From Paracoccus sphaerophysae (GTDB lineage: Bacteria; Pseudomonadota; Alphaproteobacteria; Rhodobacterales; Rhodobacteraceae): a stretch of DNA of 42,985 nucleotides. Shown here piece after piece: positions 7,882 through 15,734 of the stretch. The stretch lies in the NCBI RefSeq assembly GCF_000763805.1, contig NZ_JRKS01000022.1, positions 1 to 42,985 of the forward strand, written 5' to 3'. Numbering within the stretch: position 1 is the first letter of the stretch; every line of letters starts with the position of its first letter. A model generated the notes under the pieces. It was not told where the DNA came from. It saw only the letters and a list, made by a program, of their open reading frames with translations, and searched no databases. A program made the position numbers and the translations under genes.

Positions 7882-8856
7882 ATGGCAAAGCGTTTCGGCG
7901 GCCGGTTTTCGCCCGATGCGGGGCCGCGCGGTCTGGCGCCCGCGCCGGCCGCCCGCCCCGCGCAACAGATCCGCCATCCCTACGAATCCCGCACCTCGTG
8001 GGTCACCGCGATGGCGACGCCGTTCCTGCTGACGGCGCCGTTTCACGACCCGGTCGGCATGGCCGCCAACCTCGCGGCCTTCGGCATCACCGCCGGGGCG
8101 ATGTGGCTGACCCGCGAGGGGCTGCAGGCCGAGGCCGCCTATGACGCCCGCCGCGTCGCCCGCAAGCCGGCCATCCCGCGCAAGCTGTTCGGCGGCATCC
8201 TGACCGGGCTGGGGCTGGCCGTCGGCGTGGCCGAGCCGGGGTCCTTCACCGGGGCGGGGGTGCTGGGCTTCACCGCCTCGATCCTGCACTGGCTGTCCTT
8301 TGGCCCCGACCCCATGCGTGACAAGGGGATGGAGGGCGTGGACGCCTTTCAGCAGGACCGCGCCGCCCGCATGATCGAGGATGCCGAGGCGCATCTGCGC
8401 GGCATGACCGACGCGATCCTGCGCACCGGCGACCGGCGGCTCGAGGCGCGGGTCAGCATGTTCGCCGCCACCGCCCGCAACCTGTTCGACCGGGTCGAGC
8501 AGGACCCCGGCGGGCTGGCCGCCGCGCGGCGCTATCTGGGCGTCTACCTGCAGGGGGCGCGCGACGCGACGTTCAAGTTCGCCGATCTCTACGCCCAGAC
8601 CCGCGACCCGCAGGCGCGCGCCGATTACGAGGCGCTGCTGGGCGACCTGGAAGCAAGCTTCGATGCCCTGACCCGGCGGCTGCACGAGGGCGGGCGCACC
8701 GACATGGACATCGAGATCGAGGTCCTGCGCGACCGCCTCGCCCGCGAGGGCGTGCGCCCGTCCGCCACCGCGGCGCTGGAGGACCGGCGCGAGCCGACCG
8801 CGGCCGAGACCTTCGGCCAGGCGCTGCGCGAGACCTTGAAGGACCGCAGCCGCTGA
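7882..8856 (+). CDS. XpaC-like membrane protein (5-bromo-4-chloroindolyl phosphate hydrolysis family)
   Basis: This 324-aa protein has a basic, proline-rich N-terminus, then two hydrophobic hairpin segments (about 50-75 and 94-135) and a long helical cytoplasmic part with many charged residues (about 145-324). This layout and the paired membrane segments match XpaC-type proteins, whose real role is unclear; they often accompany TelA toxic-anion-resistance genes. No telA is present here. Its stop is followed directly by the truA ATG, indicating co-transcription. The family call is from overall pattern rather than a catalytic motif. Confidence 0.65.
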   Translation: MAKRFGGRFSPDAGPRGLAPAPAARPAQQIRHPYESRTSWVTAMATPFLLTAPFHDPVGMAANLAAFGITAGAMWLTREGLQAEAAYDARRVARKPAIPRKLFGGILTGLGLAVGVAEPGSFTGAGVLGFTASILHWLSFGPDPMRDKGMEGVDAFQQDRAARMIEDAEAHLRGMTDAILRTGDRRLEARVSMFAATARNLFDRVEQDPGGLAAARRYLGVYLQGARDATFKFADLYAQTRDPQARADYEALLGDLEASFDALTRRLHEGGRTDMDIEIEVLRDRLAREGVRPSATAALEDRREPTAAETFGQALRETLKDRSR

Positions 8857-9708
8857 ATGCCGCGCTTTGCGCTCAAGATCGAATATGACGGGGGGCCGTT
8901 CGCGGGCTGGCAGGCGCAAGCCGACCAGCCCTCGGTCCAGGGCGCGATCGAGGCCGCGCTGGCCCGGCTGGACCCCGGCTTTGCCGCCGGCGCGCGGGTC
9001 GCGGCGGCCGGGCGCACCGATGCCGGCGTTCACGCGACGGCACAGGTCGCACATGCCGATCTGGCCCGCGACTGGGACCCGTTCCGGCTGTCCGAGGCGC
9101 TGAACTGGCACCTGAAGCCCGCCCCCGTCGTGGTGCTGGCCGCCGCTGCGGTGGCGGACGACTTCCACGCCCGGTTTTCGGCCACTGGCCGGCGCTATAT
9201 GTTCCGGCTGCTCGCCCGCCGCGCGCCCGCGACGCATGAGCGCGGCCGGGTCTGGCAGATCAATCAGGCGCTCGACGCGCAGGCGATGCGGCAGGGGGCG
9301 GCGCATCTGGTCGGGCGGCACGACTTCACCACCTTCCGGTCCACCATGTGCCAGGCCGACAGCCCTGTGAAGACGCTGGACCGGCTCGAGATCACCGAAC
9401 ATCCGGCCCCGCACGGCGTCGAATACCGCTTTCACCTGTCGGCGCGGTCGTTTCTGCACAACCAGGTGCGCTCGATCGTCGGCACGCTGGAACGGGTCGG
9501 GGCCGGGTCATGGGCGCCGGATCGGGTGGCCGAGGCGCTGGCCGCCCGCGACCGCGCCGCCTGCGGGCCGGTCTGCCCGCCGCAGGGGCTGTATCTGTGC
9601 GGAGTCGATTACCCGGCCGACCCCTTTGCCGCAGCCGGGGCCGCGGACGCGCGCCGAGCGGAGGGGCTAGCGGAGGGGCCTAGCGGCGGCGCACCCAGCC
9701 GGGAATGA
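8857..9708 (+). CDS. truA: tRNA pseudouridine(38-40) synthase TruA
   Basis: TruA converts uridines 38-40 in the anticodon stem-loop of many tRNAs to pseudouridine. The catalytic aspartate is Asp55 in [11 protein letters not shown], and the N-terminal [13 protein letters not shown] and later [20 protein letters not shown] and [12 protein letters not shown] are all typical. The family normally ends near the LYLCGVDYP region; here about 30 extra residues rich in Ala and Gly follow and run 29 bases into the convergent sugar transferase gene. The extension looks like drift past an ancestral stop rather than a domain. Confidence 0.95.
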   Translation: MPRFALKIEYDGGPFAGWQAQADQPSVQGAIEAALARLDPGFAAGARVAAAGRTDAGVHATAQVAHADLARDWDPFRLSEALNWHLKPAPVVVLAAAAVADDFHARFSATGRRYMFRLLARRAPATHERGRVWQINQALDAQAMRQGAAHLVGRHDFTTFRSTMCQADSPVKTLDRLEITEHPAPHGVEYRFHLSARSFLHNQVRSIVGTLERVGAGSWAPDRVAEALAARDRAACGPVCPPQGLYLCGVDYPADPFAAAGAADARRAEGLAEGPSGGAPSRE

Positions 9709-10414
9709 TCACCGTCATCATCGTGTTGGCGATGATCCACATGTCCAGCGCCACCGACCGACGCTGCTGATAGATGCGGTCCAGCCGCAGCTTGGTGGGC
9801 AGGCAGCGCCGGTAATAGACCGCCTCGGTCGCCTCGGCGGTGTGGCAGTCGGCCAACAGCCGGTCCTCGTGCGCGTGATAGATCAGCGTGGCAAGGCCGG
9901 TGACGCCGGGCCGGGTGCGCAGCACCTCGGCATAGCGGCGCGGAAAGCGGTCCACGTATTCGCGCAGCGGCGGGCGCGGGCCGACGAAGCTCATGTCCCC
10001 GCGCAGGATGTTGAACAGCTGCGGCAGCTCGTCGATGCGCGTGCGGCGCAGAAAATGCCCCAGCCGGGTGATCCTCCACGCCTTGTGCGCCCCGGTCGCG
10101 CCTGCATCCTCGTCGACCTGGGTCATGGTGCGGAACTTGATCAGGCTGAAGGCTTCCCCCGGCGCCCGCATCCGTTCCGAGACATACAGGATCGGCCGCC
10201 CCTCGGACAGCAGCAGCAGCCCGGCCACGACCAGCATCACCACCGACAGCGGCACCAGCAGGACCAGCGCCAGCACCACGTCGAACACGCGCTTGCCCAG
10301 GGTCATGCCGACATGCCGTTCGTCATCGGGGTGGTCGGTCGCGACGAAACCTGGCCGGGGGAGCGCCGGCAGCCCCACCGCTTCGGTCCGGTCCCAATCG
10401 TGCTCAATCGTCAC
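9680..10414 (-). CDS. Bacterial sugar transferase (undecaprenyl-phosphate glycosyl-1-phosphate transferase family)
   Basis: The product starts polysaccharide assembly by moving a sugar-1-phosphate from a nucleotide sugar to undecaprenyl phosphate at the inner membrane. One long N-terminal membrane segment ([18 protein letters not shown] onwards) is followed by the catalytic domain, with [25 protein letters not shown] and [11 protein letters not shown], the hallmark blocks of the family. I chose the GTG at 10414 (about 245 aa) because an ATG at 10306 (MTLGKRVFD) would leave almost nothing before the membrane segment; that shorter start is possible. No other polysaccharide genes are adjacent, so the substrate is unknown. 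Confidence 0.88.
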   Translation of the reverse strand: MTIEHDWDRTEAVGLPALPRPGFVATDHPDDERHVGMTLGKRVFDVVLALVLLVPLSVVMLVVAGLLLLSEGRPILYVSERMRAPGEAFSLIKFRTMTQVDEDAGATGAHKAWRITRLGHFLRRTRIDELPQLFNILRGDMSFVGPRPPLREYVDRFPRRYAEVLRTRPGVTGLATLIYHAHEDRLLADCHTAEATEAVYYRRCLPTKLRLDRIYQQRRSVALDMWIIANTMMTVIIPGWVRRR

Positions 10415-10578
10415 GCGCCTACCAAACGTTAAGGGCCGGATACGACTTTTCCGTTGCGGTTCCGATAACATGGCCCTGGCGGGAAGAAAACGCACGACAC
10501 GGCTTTTTGTTCGGGGTCTTGAGCGGGGTTGCGCATTTGCGACGCTGCGGGCCGGAGCATGGACCGGGTGGACGGACG

Positions 10579-11030
10579 ATGCGCAAGTTCCTGGTAGTGC
10601 TGGACGACAGCAAGGAATGCCTGAACGCGACCCGCTTTGCGGCGCTGCGGGCGGCCTCGACCGGGGGGCGGTGCGGGTGCTGTCGGTGATCCCCGCCGAC
10701 GAGATCCAGCACGGCTTCGGGGTGGCCGAGGTCATACGCGCCGAGGCCCGCGACCGGATCGGGGCGCAGTTCGAGGATCCATGCCAAGCGGATGCGCGAC
10801 CGCCCCGGGATCAAGCCCGAGCTGGTCGTGCGCGAGGGCGATCCAGGGGCCGAGCTGCTGGCCCAGATCGCCGAGGACCTGGCATCGCAGTGCCGGTGCT
10901 GGCGGCCTCGGGCGGCGGCGGTCCGGGGCCGCTGATCTCGCGCCCGATGCGCGACCTGTCGGCGCTGCCCTGTCCGATGACGATCGTGCCCGGCGACATC
11001 TCGCGCGAGCGGCTGGAAAAGATCAGCTGA
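10579..11030 (+). pseudogene. Universal stress protein (UspA family), frameshifted three times
   Basis: The translated pieces together spell one UspA-family protein: MRKFLVVLDDSKECLNATRF, then RVLSVIPADEIQHGFG, then PELVVREGDPGAELLAQIAED, then CPMTIVPGDISRERLEKIS. They lie in successive frames. By my reading one G is missing from the G run near 10661-10666, one base is extra near 10782, and one base is missing near 10880. The overall span (452 bases) is one short of a 150-residue gene, consistent with a net single loss. Either this is a true pseudogene or the consensus carries indel errors here. It is followed by a hairpin. Confidence 0.75.
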
Positions 11031-11062
11031 GCCTGCCCGCGGGGGCGCCGGGGCAGGCTTGA
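11031..11062 (+). terminator. Terminator-like hairpin after the stress-protein gene
   Basis: An 8-bp perfect stem, GCCTGCCC (11031-11038) with GGGCAGGC (11051-11058), encloses a 12-base GC-rich loop and begins right after the stress-protein stop codon. The following bases (TTGACTTT) contain only a broken T run, so termination would be weak. Confidence 0.35.
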
Positions 11063-11110
11063 CTTTAAGGGGGGTGCGCAACCATATCGGCAGGGCATGA
11101 GGAGCCGCCG

Positions 11111-11677
11111 ATGTTCATCCAGACCGAAACCACACCGAACCCCGCGACGCTGAAATTCCTGCCCGGCGACACGGTGCTGGCCACCGGCACGGCCGATTTC
11201 CCGCAGGCCGAGGCCGCCGCAGACAGCCCGCTGGCGCGGCGCGTCTTTGCCGTGCCGGGGGTGACCGGGGTGTTCTTGGGGTCGGACTTCGTCACAGTGA
11301 CCAAGGCCGACGCCGCGCATTGGGACCAGATCAAGCCGTCGATCCTGGGTGCGATCATGGACCACTACCAGTCGGGCGAACCGGCGCTGGCCCAGGGCCA
11401 GGCGGCGGCAGCCGGCGGTCACGCCGCGACAGGCGACGGCCCCGACGCGGAAATCGTCGGCCAGATCAAGGAGCTGCTGGACACCCGCGTGCGTCCCGCC
11501 GTGGCCCAGGATGGCGGCGACATCACCTTTCACGGCTTCGACCGCGGCGTCGTTTATCTGCACATGCAGGGCGCCTGCGCGGGCTGCCCGTCCTCGACCC
11601 TGACGCTGAAGATGGGGATCGAGAACCTCCTGCGCCATTACATCCCCGAGGTGGTCGAGGTCCGGCCCGTTGCCTGA
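11111..11677 (+). CDS. NifU-like iron-sulfur scaffold/carrier (Nfu type)
   Basis: This 188-aa protein has the two-domain layout of Nfu proteins: an N-terminal Nfu_N domain (FIQTETTPNPATLKF at 2-16; LARRVFAVPGVTGVFLGSDFVTVTK) and, after an alanine-rich linker, a C-terminal NifU-like domain with the cluster-binding CxxC pair Cys156/Cys159 in GACAGCPSS. It carries Fe-S clusters to client enzymes in the cytoplasm. AGGAG sits just upstream of the ATG. The tsaB frame begins inside its last codons, so the two are coupled. Confidence 0.93.
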   Translation: MFIQTETTPNPATLKFLPGDTVLATGTADFPQAEAAADSPLARRVFAVPGVTGVFLGSDFVTVTKADAAHWDQIKPSILGAIMDHYQSGEPALAQGQAAAAGGHAATGDGPDAEIVGQIKELLDTRVRPAVAQDGGDITFHGFDRGVVYLHMQGACAGCPSSTLTLKMGIENLLRHYIPEVVEVRPVA

Positions 11678-12272
11678 CACCTTTGCGTCGGGGCCCGTCC
11701 TCGGCTTTGACACATCGGCCGCGCATTGCGCGGCCGCCGTCGTTTCGGGGGGCCGGGTGCTGGCCTGCCGGGTCGAGCCGATGGCCCGCGGCCAGGCTGA
11801 GCGGCTGTTCCCGCTGCTCGAGGCGCTGCTGTCGCAGGCCGGCGTCGCCTGGCGCGACCTGTCGGCGATCGGCGTCGGCACCGGCCCCGGCAACTTCACC
11901 GGCATCCGCATCGCCGTCGCTGCAGCGCGCGGGCTGGCGCTGTCGCTGGGAGTGCCGGCGATCGGGGTGACGGTGACCGAGGCGCTGGCCGTGGGGGTCC
12001 CGCGCCCCTGCCGCGCGGTGGCGCCGCTGCGCGGCGACGAGGTCGCCTGGCAGGATTTCCCCGGCTCCGCCGAGCCCGCGCTGGCACTGGCCGATGCGCT
12101 GCCCCCCGGTCACCCGGTGCATGGCCCGGCCTGGCCGCTGCCTGCCGCGATCGCCCTGCTGGCCGCCGAACGTCTGGCCTCGGGGTCGGACTTCCCCCGA
12201 CCCGCGCCGCTCTACCTGCGCCCCGCCGACGCTGCCCCGCCGCGCGACCCGGCGCCGGTCCTGCTGCCGTGA
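11670..12272 (+). CDS. tsaB: tRNA threonylcarbamoyladenosine biosynthesis protein TsaB
   Basis: TsaB is the non-catalytic partner of TsaD in making the t6A37 modification of ANN-decoding tRNAs. The N-terminal GFDTSAAHCAAAV and the block GVGTGPGNFTGIRIAVAAARGLAL are diagnostic. Length (200 aa) is slightly short of the usual size. The only suitable start is a TTG at 11670, which lies inside the end of the nfu gene (8-base overlap); a rare start in an overlap suggests translation coupled to the upstream gene. TsaD and TsaE are not in the window. Confidence 0.9.
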   Translation: MPDTFASGPVLGFDTSAAHCAAAVVSGGRVLACRVEPMARGQAERLFPLLEALLSQAGVAWRDLSAIGVGTGPGNFTGIRIAVAAARGLALSLGVPAIGVTVTEALAVGVPRPCRAVAPLRGDEVAWQDFPGSAEPALALADALPPGHPVHGPAWPLPAAIALLAAERLASGSDFPRPAPLYLRPADAAPPRDPAPVLLP

Positions 12273-12700
12273 CCCCGGCGGCGCTGGCGGCGCTGCACGC
12301 CGCCTGCTTCACCACCCCGCGCCCGTGGTCCGAGGCCGAGTTCGCGAGCGTGCTGGCTGCGCCGGGCGCGCTGCTGCTGACCTCTGACCACGGACTCCTG
12401 CTGGGGCGGGTGGCGGCGGGCGAGGCCGAGTTGCTGACCCTCGCCGTCGCCCCCGCCGCCCGCCGCACCGGCGAGGGCCGCGACCTGGTCCGCCGGTTCC
12501 TGGCGGCGGCCGAAGGGCAGGGGGCGACGGTGGCCTTTCTGGAGGTGGCGTCGGACAACCCCGTCGCCCAGGCGCTGTACCGCGCCACCGGCTGGCACGA
12601 GGCCGGCCGGCGGCGAGGGTATTATGCGCCGGGGGTGGATGCACTGGTGCTGCGGCGCGATCTGACGGGGGAGGTGTCCGCGGGAATTGTCGGCAGCTAA
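12269..12700 (+). CDS. rimI: GNAT acetyltransferase, RimI-like
   Basis: A 143-aa GNAT-fold protein. RimI acetylates the N-terminal alanine of ribosomal protein S18, and rimI commonly follows tsaB as here. The acetyl-CoA-binding motif A is LTLAVAPAARRTGEGRDLVRRF, where the usual RRxGxG core reads RRTGEG, and motif B contains EVASDNPVAQALYRATGWHEAGRRRGYY. It starts with a GTG that overlaps the tsaB stop by four bases. Substrate assignment is by context. Confidence 0.85.
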   Translation: MTPAALAALHAACFTTPRPWSEAEFASVLAAPGALLLTSDHGLLLGRVAAGEAELLTLAVAPAARRTGEGRDLVRRFLAAAEGQGATVAFLEVASDNPVAQALYRATGWHEAGRRRGYYAPGVDALVLRRDLTGEVSAGIVGS

Positions 12701-13516
12701 GGGCCACGCGCGACGGGGCGGCACCGCAGGCGCCCGGTGTTGGGCCGGTCGGACCCGCCTGATGTGGTGCCCGTCTGACGGGCGCAGGGCCGCCGCCTCG
12801 CAGTCCGTGTCTCGGTGCGCGGGAGTTGTCGGCGTATTGCACTGCAGCGGATTGGTCGCAATTTCGGGAAGATGCTCGCCGAGAGGCGCCCGTTTGCGGA
12901 TCGCGGTGGGTTCATATCGTTTCGGCCCCGATGGATCGGGCGAGGGGCTTGGTGGGAAATGCGCGGTCTTCGTCTGGAAAACTTGGCTTTGAAACGGAAC
13001 GCGAGGCTGGAAGGGCAGAGGAGATCTGCTACGGTTCGCGTGGTCCCAGAGAGCAGGCTCGTGCTGGAAGATGGCACCATGTCGCGGCCCCGGCGGGTGC
13101 GGCTCTGGTCGTTGCCGCCTGCGCGGCGCCTCTGTACCGTGACCCGATCTATCTGGCGCTGAAGGCCAGGCCGCCCACGCAGGTCCCCGCAGACAAGCAG
13201 GCGGACTTAAGCAAGGGCCACGCCACCTGCGACGTTTTCAACGAGGACAACCGAGCAAGCAGTACATGCTGTGCGGGTGGCCGGGGGGCGGACCCAGGGT
13301 CTGGATGCGATCCTTGAGCCGCTCGGATCATGGTTCCTGGTGTCACATCATGGGGGCTGCGCCGCACGGCCGTCAGCCTCCGATGTAGCGCCGGCGGACG
13401 CGCCGGCCGGGTTGGGCCTTCCGTCGGACGCGTGCAGGTCCGAAGAGCCGACGATGGGGGGCCCATCGGGACGACGTCCGCGCGCCACCCGTCGGCCCCG
13501 GGGAAACGAACCCCCG
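12701..13516. other. Gene-poor stretch with a possible lipoprotein-like remnant
   Basis: Several open frames cross these 816 bases, but none has a good start, a recognised domain and normal composition together. The most suggestive stretch is a plus-strand frame ending at 13317, where about 13090-13240 reads ALVVAACAAPLYRDPIYL, similar to a lipoprotein signal with a lipobox cysteine, then a polar segment. There is no start codon close before it, so it may be decayed. No clear terminator was seen for the rimI operon or for the flagellar operon that ends at 13517. Confidence 0.4.
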
Positions 13517-13897
13517 CTAGCTGCGCCGATCGCGCGCCTCCCGATCCTTCGCCACCGTCATGCGCTGCAGCTGGACCAGCGCCTCGGCGCGCCCGAAGGC
13601 AACCGTCGCGTTCTTGCGCGCCGCAGCCAGGGCGGGCTGCATCCTGGCCAGACCGTCCTGGGCGCGGTGCAGCCGTCCGGCGCGATAGCCGACCAGAGCG
13701 GTGGTCAGTCGCCATTGATCTAGCGCATCGCCTGCGGGGGTCGTCATCGCCGCGTGCAGCTCGTCCCGGATCGTGTCCACGTGGCGTCGCATCTCGTCGG
13801 CCTGGGCGCGATAGGCGGCGTAGCGGCGCAGCTCCAGGTCGGCGCGCATCCGTGCCAGGCGGGCCAGGGCGCGCAGCTGGTCGGACCGGCGGCTCAT
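13517..13897 (-). CDS. FliJ-like coiled-coil protein (flagellar operon)
   Basis: A 126-aa, very Arg/Ala/Leu-rich, almost wholly helical protein with heptad-like spacing (for example RALARLARMRADLELRRYAAYRAQ). It is the last gene of the minus-strand flagellar operon, and its ATG overlaps the flhB stop (ATGA). Size, helix content and position suggest a FliJ-type export chaperone or coupling protein, but FliJ sequences are poorly conserved and I see no decisive motif. An unrelated operon-specific helical protein is the alternative. Confidence 0.55.
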   Translation of the reverse strand: MSRRSDQLRALARLARMRADLELRRYAAYRAQADEMRRHVDTIRDELHAAMTTPAGDALDQWRLTTALVGYRAGRLHRAQDGLARMQPALAAARKNATVAFGRAEALVQLQRMTVAKDREARDRRS

Positions 13898-14982
13898 GCG
13901 CTGCCCTCGAGCGCGCCGCCATAGCCGCGGCGGGCCTTGGCGCGCATCGCCTCGGCAAAGCGGATCGCGGCGGCGACCGGCCCGAACTGTTCGCGCGGCA
14001 CCTCCTCGCCGATCTTGGTGCGGGCGTGCAGGGCACGGGCGCAGGGGGGATCGGACCAGATCGGCACCTTGTGCTCGCGCGCGCGCTCGCGCATGCGGGC
14101 CGCGACCTCGTCGACGCCCTTGGCGAGGCAGACCGGCGCCTTGCCGCTGCCCCGCTTCCATTCCAGCGCGACCGCGTAATGGGTCGGGTTGACGATCACC
14201 ACATCGGCCTTTTCGACATCCGCCAGCATCGAGCCCAGCGCCAGGTCGACCGCCTTCTGCCGCCGCGCCGCCTTGAGATGGGGATCGCCCTCGCTGTCCT
14301 TGTGCTCGTCCTCCACCTCCTTGCGGGTCATCCGGTTGCGGCGGCGGAAATCGAAATGCTTCCACAGCAGGTCCACGCCGGCGAAGAGGATCGCCACGAC
14401 GAGCGCGAGGGTCAGCACCTGCCGGATGAGGACCGGCAGCGCCTCGATCCACGCGGCAGCGGTCATCGCGGCGGATTGCGCGATGGTCTTGCCTAGCGAG
14501 GAAAACAGCAGCACCCCGCCGGTCCCGATGGCGGCCAGCTTGCCCAGCGAGATCGCGAAGCTGCTCAGCCCGGTGCGACCGAACTTCTGCGCCGCGTTCT
14601 TGAAGGGATCGATCCGCTTGAGGTCGGGAGCGACGCGCGAGGGGGTGAAGACGAGCCCGCGCTGCACGATCAGCCCGACCAGCACGAGCATCGCCGGGAC
14701 CAGCGCCACCGCCAGGACCGCCCCGGCCGAGATCAGCGCGAGAGACCGGACCGCGGCGCCGCCGTTCTCGGGAACCGACCCCGCGTCCAGCAGATTGCGG
14801 GCGGTGGCGAGCCACGGCGGCACCAGGACCGCCAGCCCGAAGGTCAGGGACCCGAAGAACCCCAGATAGGCGAGCGCCGTGGTCGCCTCGGCCGAGCGCG
14901 GGATGTCGCCCTGTTCGCGCGCCTTGCGCAGCTTCTGCTCGCTTGGCTCGTGCTGGCGGTCGTCCTTGTCCTCGTCGCTCAT
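13894..14982 (-). CDS. flhB: Flagellar export gate protein FlhB
   Basis: FlhB is the substrate-specificity switch of the flagellar type III export gate. The 362-aa product begins with the typical charged region EPSEQKLRKAREQGDIPRS, has four membrane segments (about 36-60, 82-108, 140-165, 185-208) and a cytoplasmic domain with the self-cleavage site Asn265-Pro266-Thr-His. EHKDSEGDPHLK and AREHKVPIWSDPPCARAL are also characteristic. It starts with an ATG overlapping the fliR stop and ends overlapping the FliJ-like gene. Confidence 0.96.
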   Translation of the reverse strand: MSDEDKDDRQHEPSEQKLRKAREQGDIPRSAEATTALAYLGFFGSLTFGLAVLVPPWLATARNLLDAGSVPENGGAAVRSLALISAGAVLAVALVPAMLVLVGLIVQRGLVFTPSRVAPDLKRIDPFKNAAQKFGRTGLSSFAISLGKLAAIGTGGVLLFSSLGKTIAQSAAMTAAAWIEALPVLIRQVLTLALVVAILFAGVDLLWKHFDFRRRNRMTRKEVEDEHKDSEGDPHLKAARRQKAVDLALGSMLADVEKADVVIVNPTHYAVALEWKRGSGKAPVCLAKGVDEVAARMRERAREHKVPIWSDPPCARALHARTKIGEEVPREQFGPVAAAIRFAEAMRAKARRGYGGALEGSA

Positions 14983-15734
14983 CGCAGCGCCGGCAGGTGC
15001 AGGGACATGAGGTCGTTGGCCCAGATCGCGAGGATGCCGGGCAACAGCACGGTCAGCGCCACCAGGGCCAGCAGCACCGCCGCCGGTGCGGCGATGAACA
15101 CCACCGGCATCGCCGGCATGACCCGGGCCACGACGCCCGACAGCATCTGGAACAGCAGCCCGCCCAGGATGAACGGCGAGGCGATCAGCAGCGCCAGCAC
15201 GAAGCCGTGCCGGACCAGCGCGCCGAAGGCCGGCCAGAGCGTGCCGATCTCGGGCCAGCTGCCAGGCGCCATCATCCGGAAGCTGTCGGCGAGGAACTGG
15301 CAGATCAGCACCGGCAGCCCCAGCGCCATCAGCACCGCGAGCCCGGCGAGGTGCATGAGGTTGCCGATCGGGTGCGGCGGCATGTCCTCGGACATGCCGA
15401 GCAGGGCCGACAACGAGGCGCTTTGCGCCAGCGCGGTGGACCCGATGTCCAGCGCCATCGCCACCACCCGGACCATCAGCCCCATGACCAGCCCGGTGAC
15501 GATCTCGGCCGCCATCAGCGCCGCGATGGACAGCAGGTCATCCGGCACCGCTGTCGGCGCGGCGGCGGCGAAAAGCGGCGTCAGCGCGAGGCCCAGCGCG
15601 GCCCGGACGCGGATCGGCAGCAGCCGTTCCCCCGTCGCGGGAAGCGCCAGCAGGAACGCCTGCACGCGGCCATAGATCAGCAGCCACGGCGCGGCGAGCG
15701 CGACCAGGGCGGCGAAGGCGTCGTCGGGGATCAC
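14979..15734 (-). CDS. fliR: Flagellar export gate protein FliR
   Basis: FliR is an integral component of the export gate core with FliP and FliQ. The 251-aa product has about six hydrophobic segments and the conserved regions RVQAFLLALP, EIVTGLVMGLMVRVVAMALDIGS and NLMHLAGLAVLMALG. I chose a GTG start at 15734 because it overlaps the flhA stop by four bases (GTGA); the longer open frame upstream is a shadow inside flhA. The usual neighbour fliQ is missing between flhA, fliR and flhB and is not found elsewhere in the window. Confidence 0.93.
   Translation of the reverse strand: MIPDDAFAALVALAAPWLLIYGRVQAFLLALPATGERLLPIRVRAALGLALTPLFAAAAPTAVPDDLLSIAALMAAEIVTGLVMGLMVRVVAMALDIGSTALAQSASLSALLGMSEDMPPHPIGNLMHLAGLAVLMALGLPVLICQFLADSFRMMAPGSWPEIGTLWPAFGALVRHGFVLALLIASPFILGGLLFQMLSGVVARVMPAMPVVFIAAPAAVLLALVALTVLLPGILAIWANDLMSLHLPALR

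Noticed and set aside
13330..14496. 388-residue plus-strand frame over the FliJ-like and flhB genes
   Set aside because: Shadow of flhB on the opposite strand.
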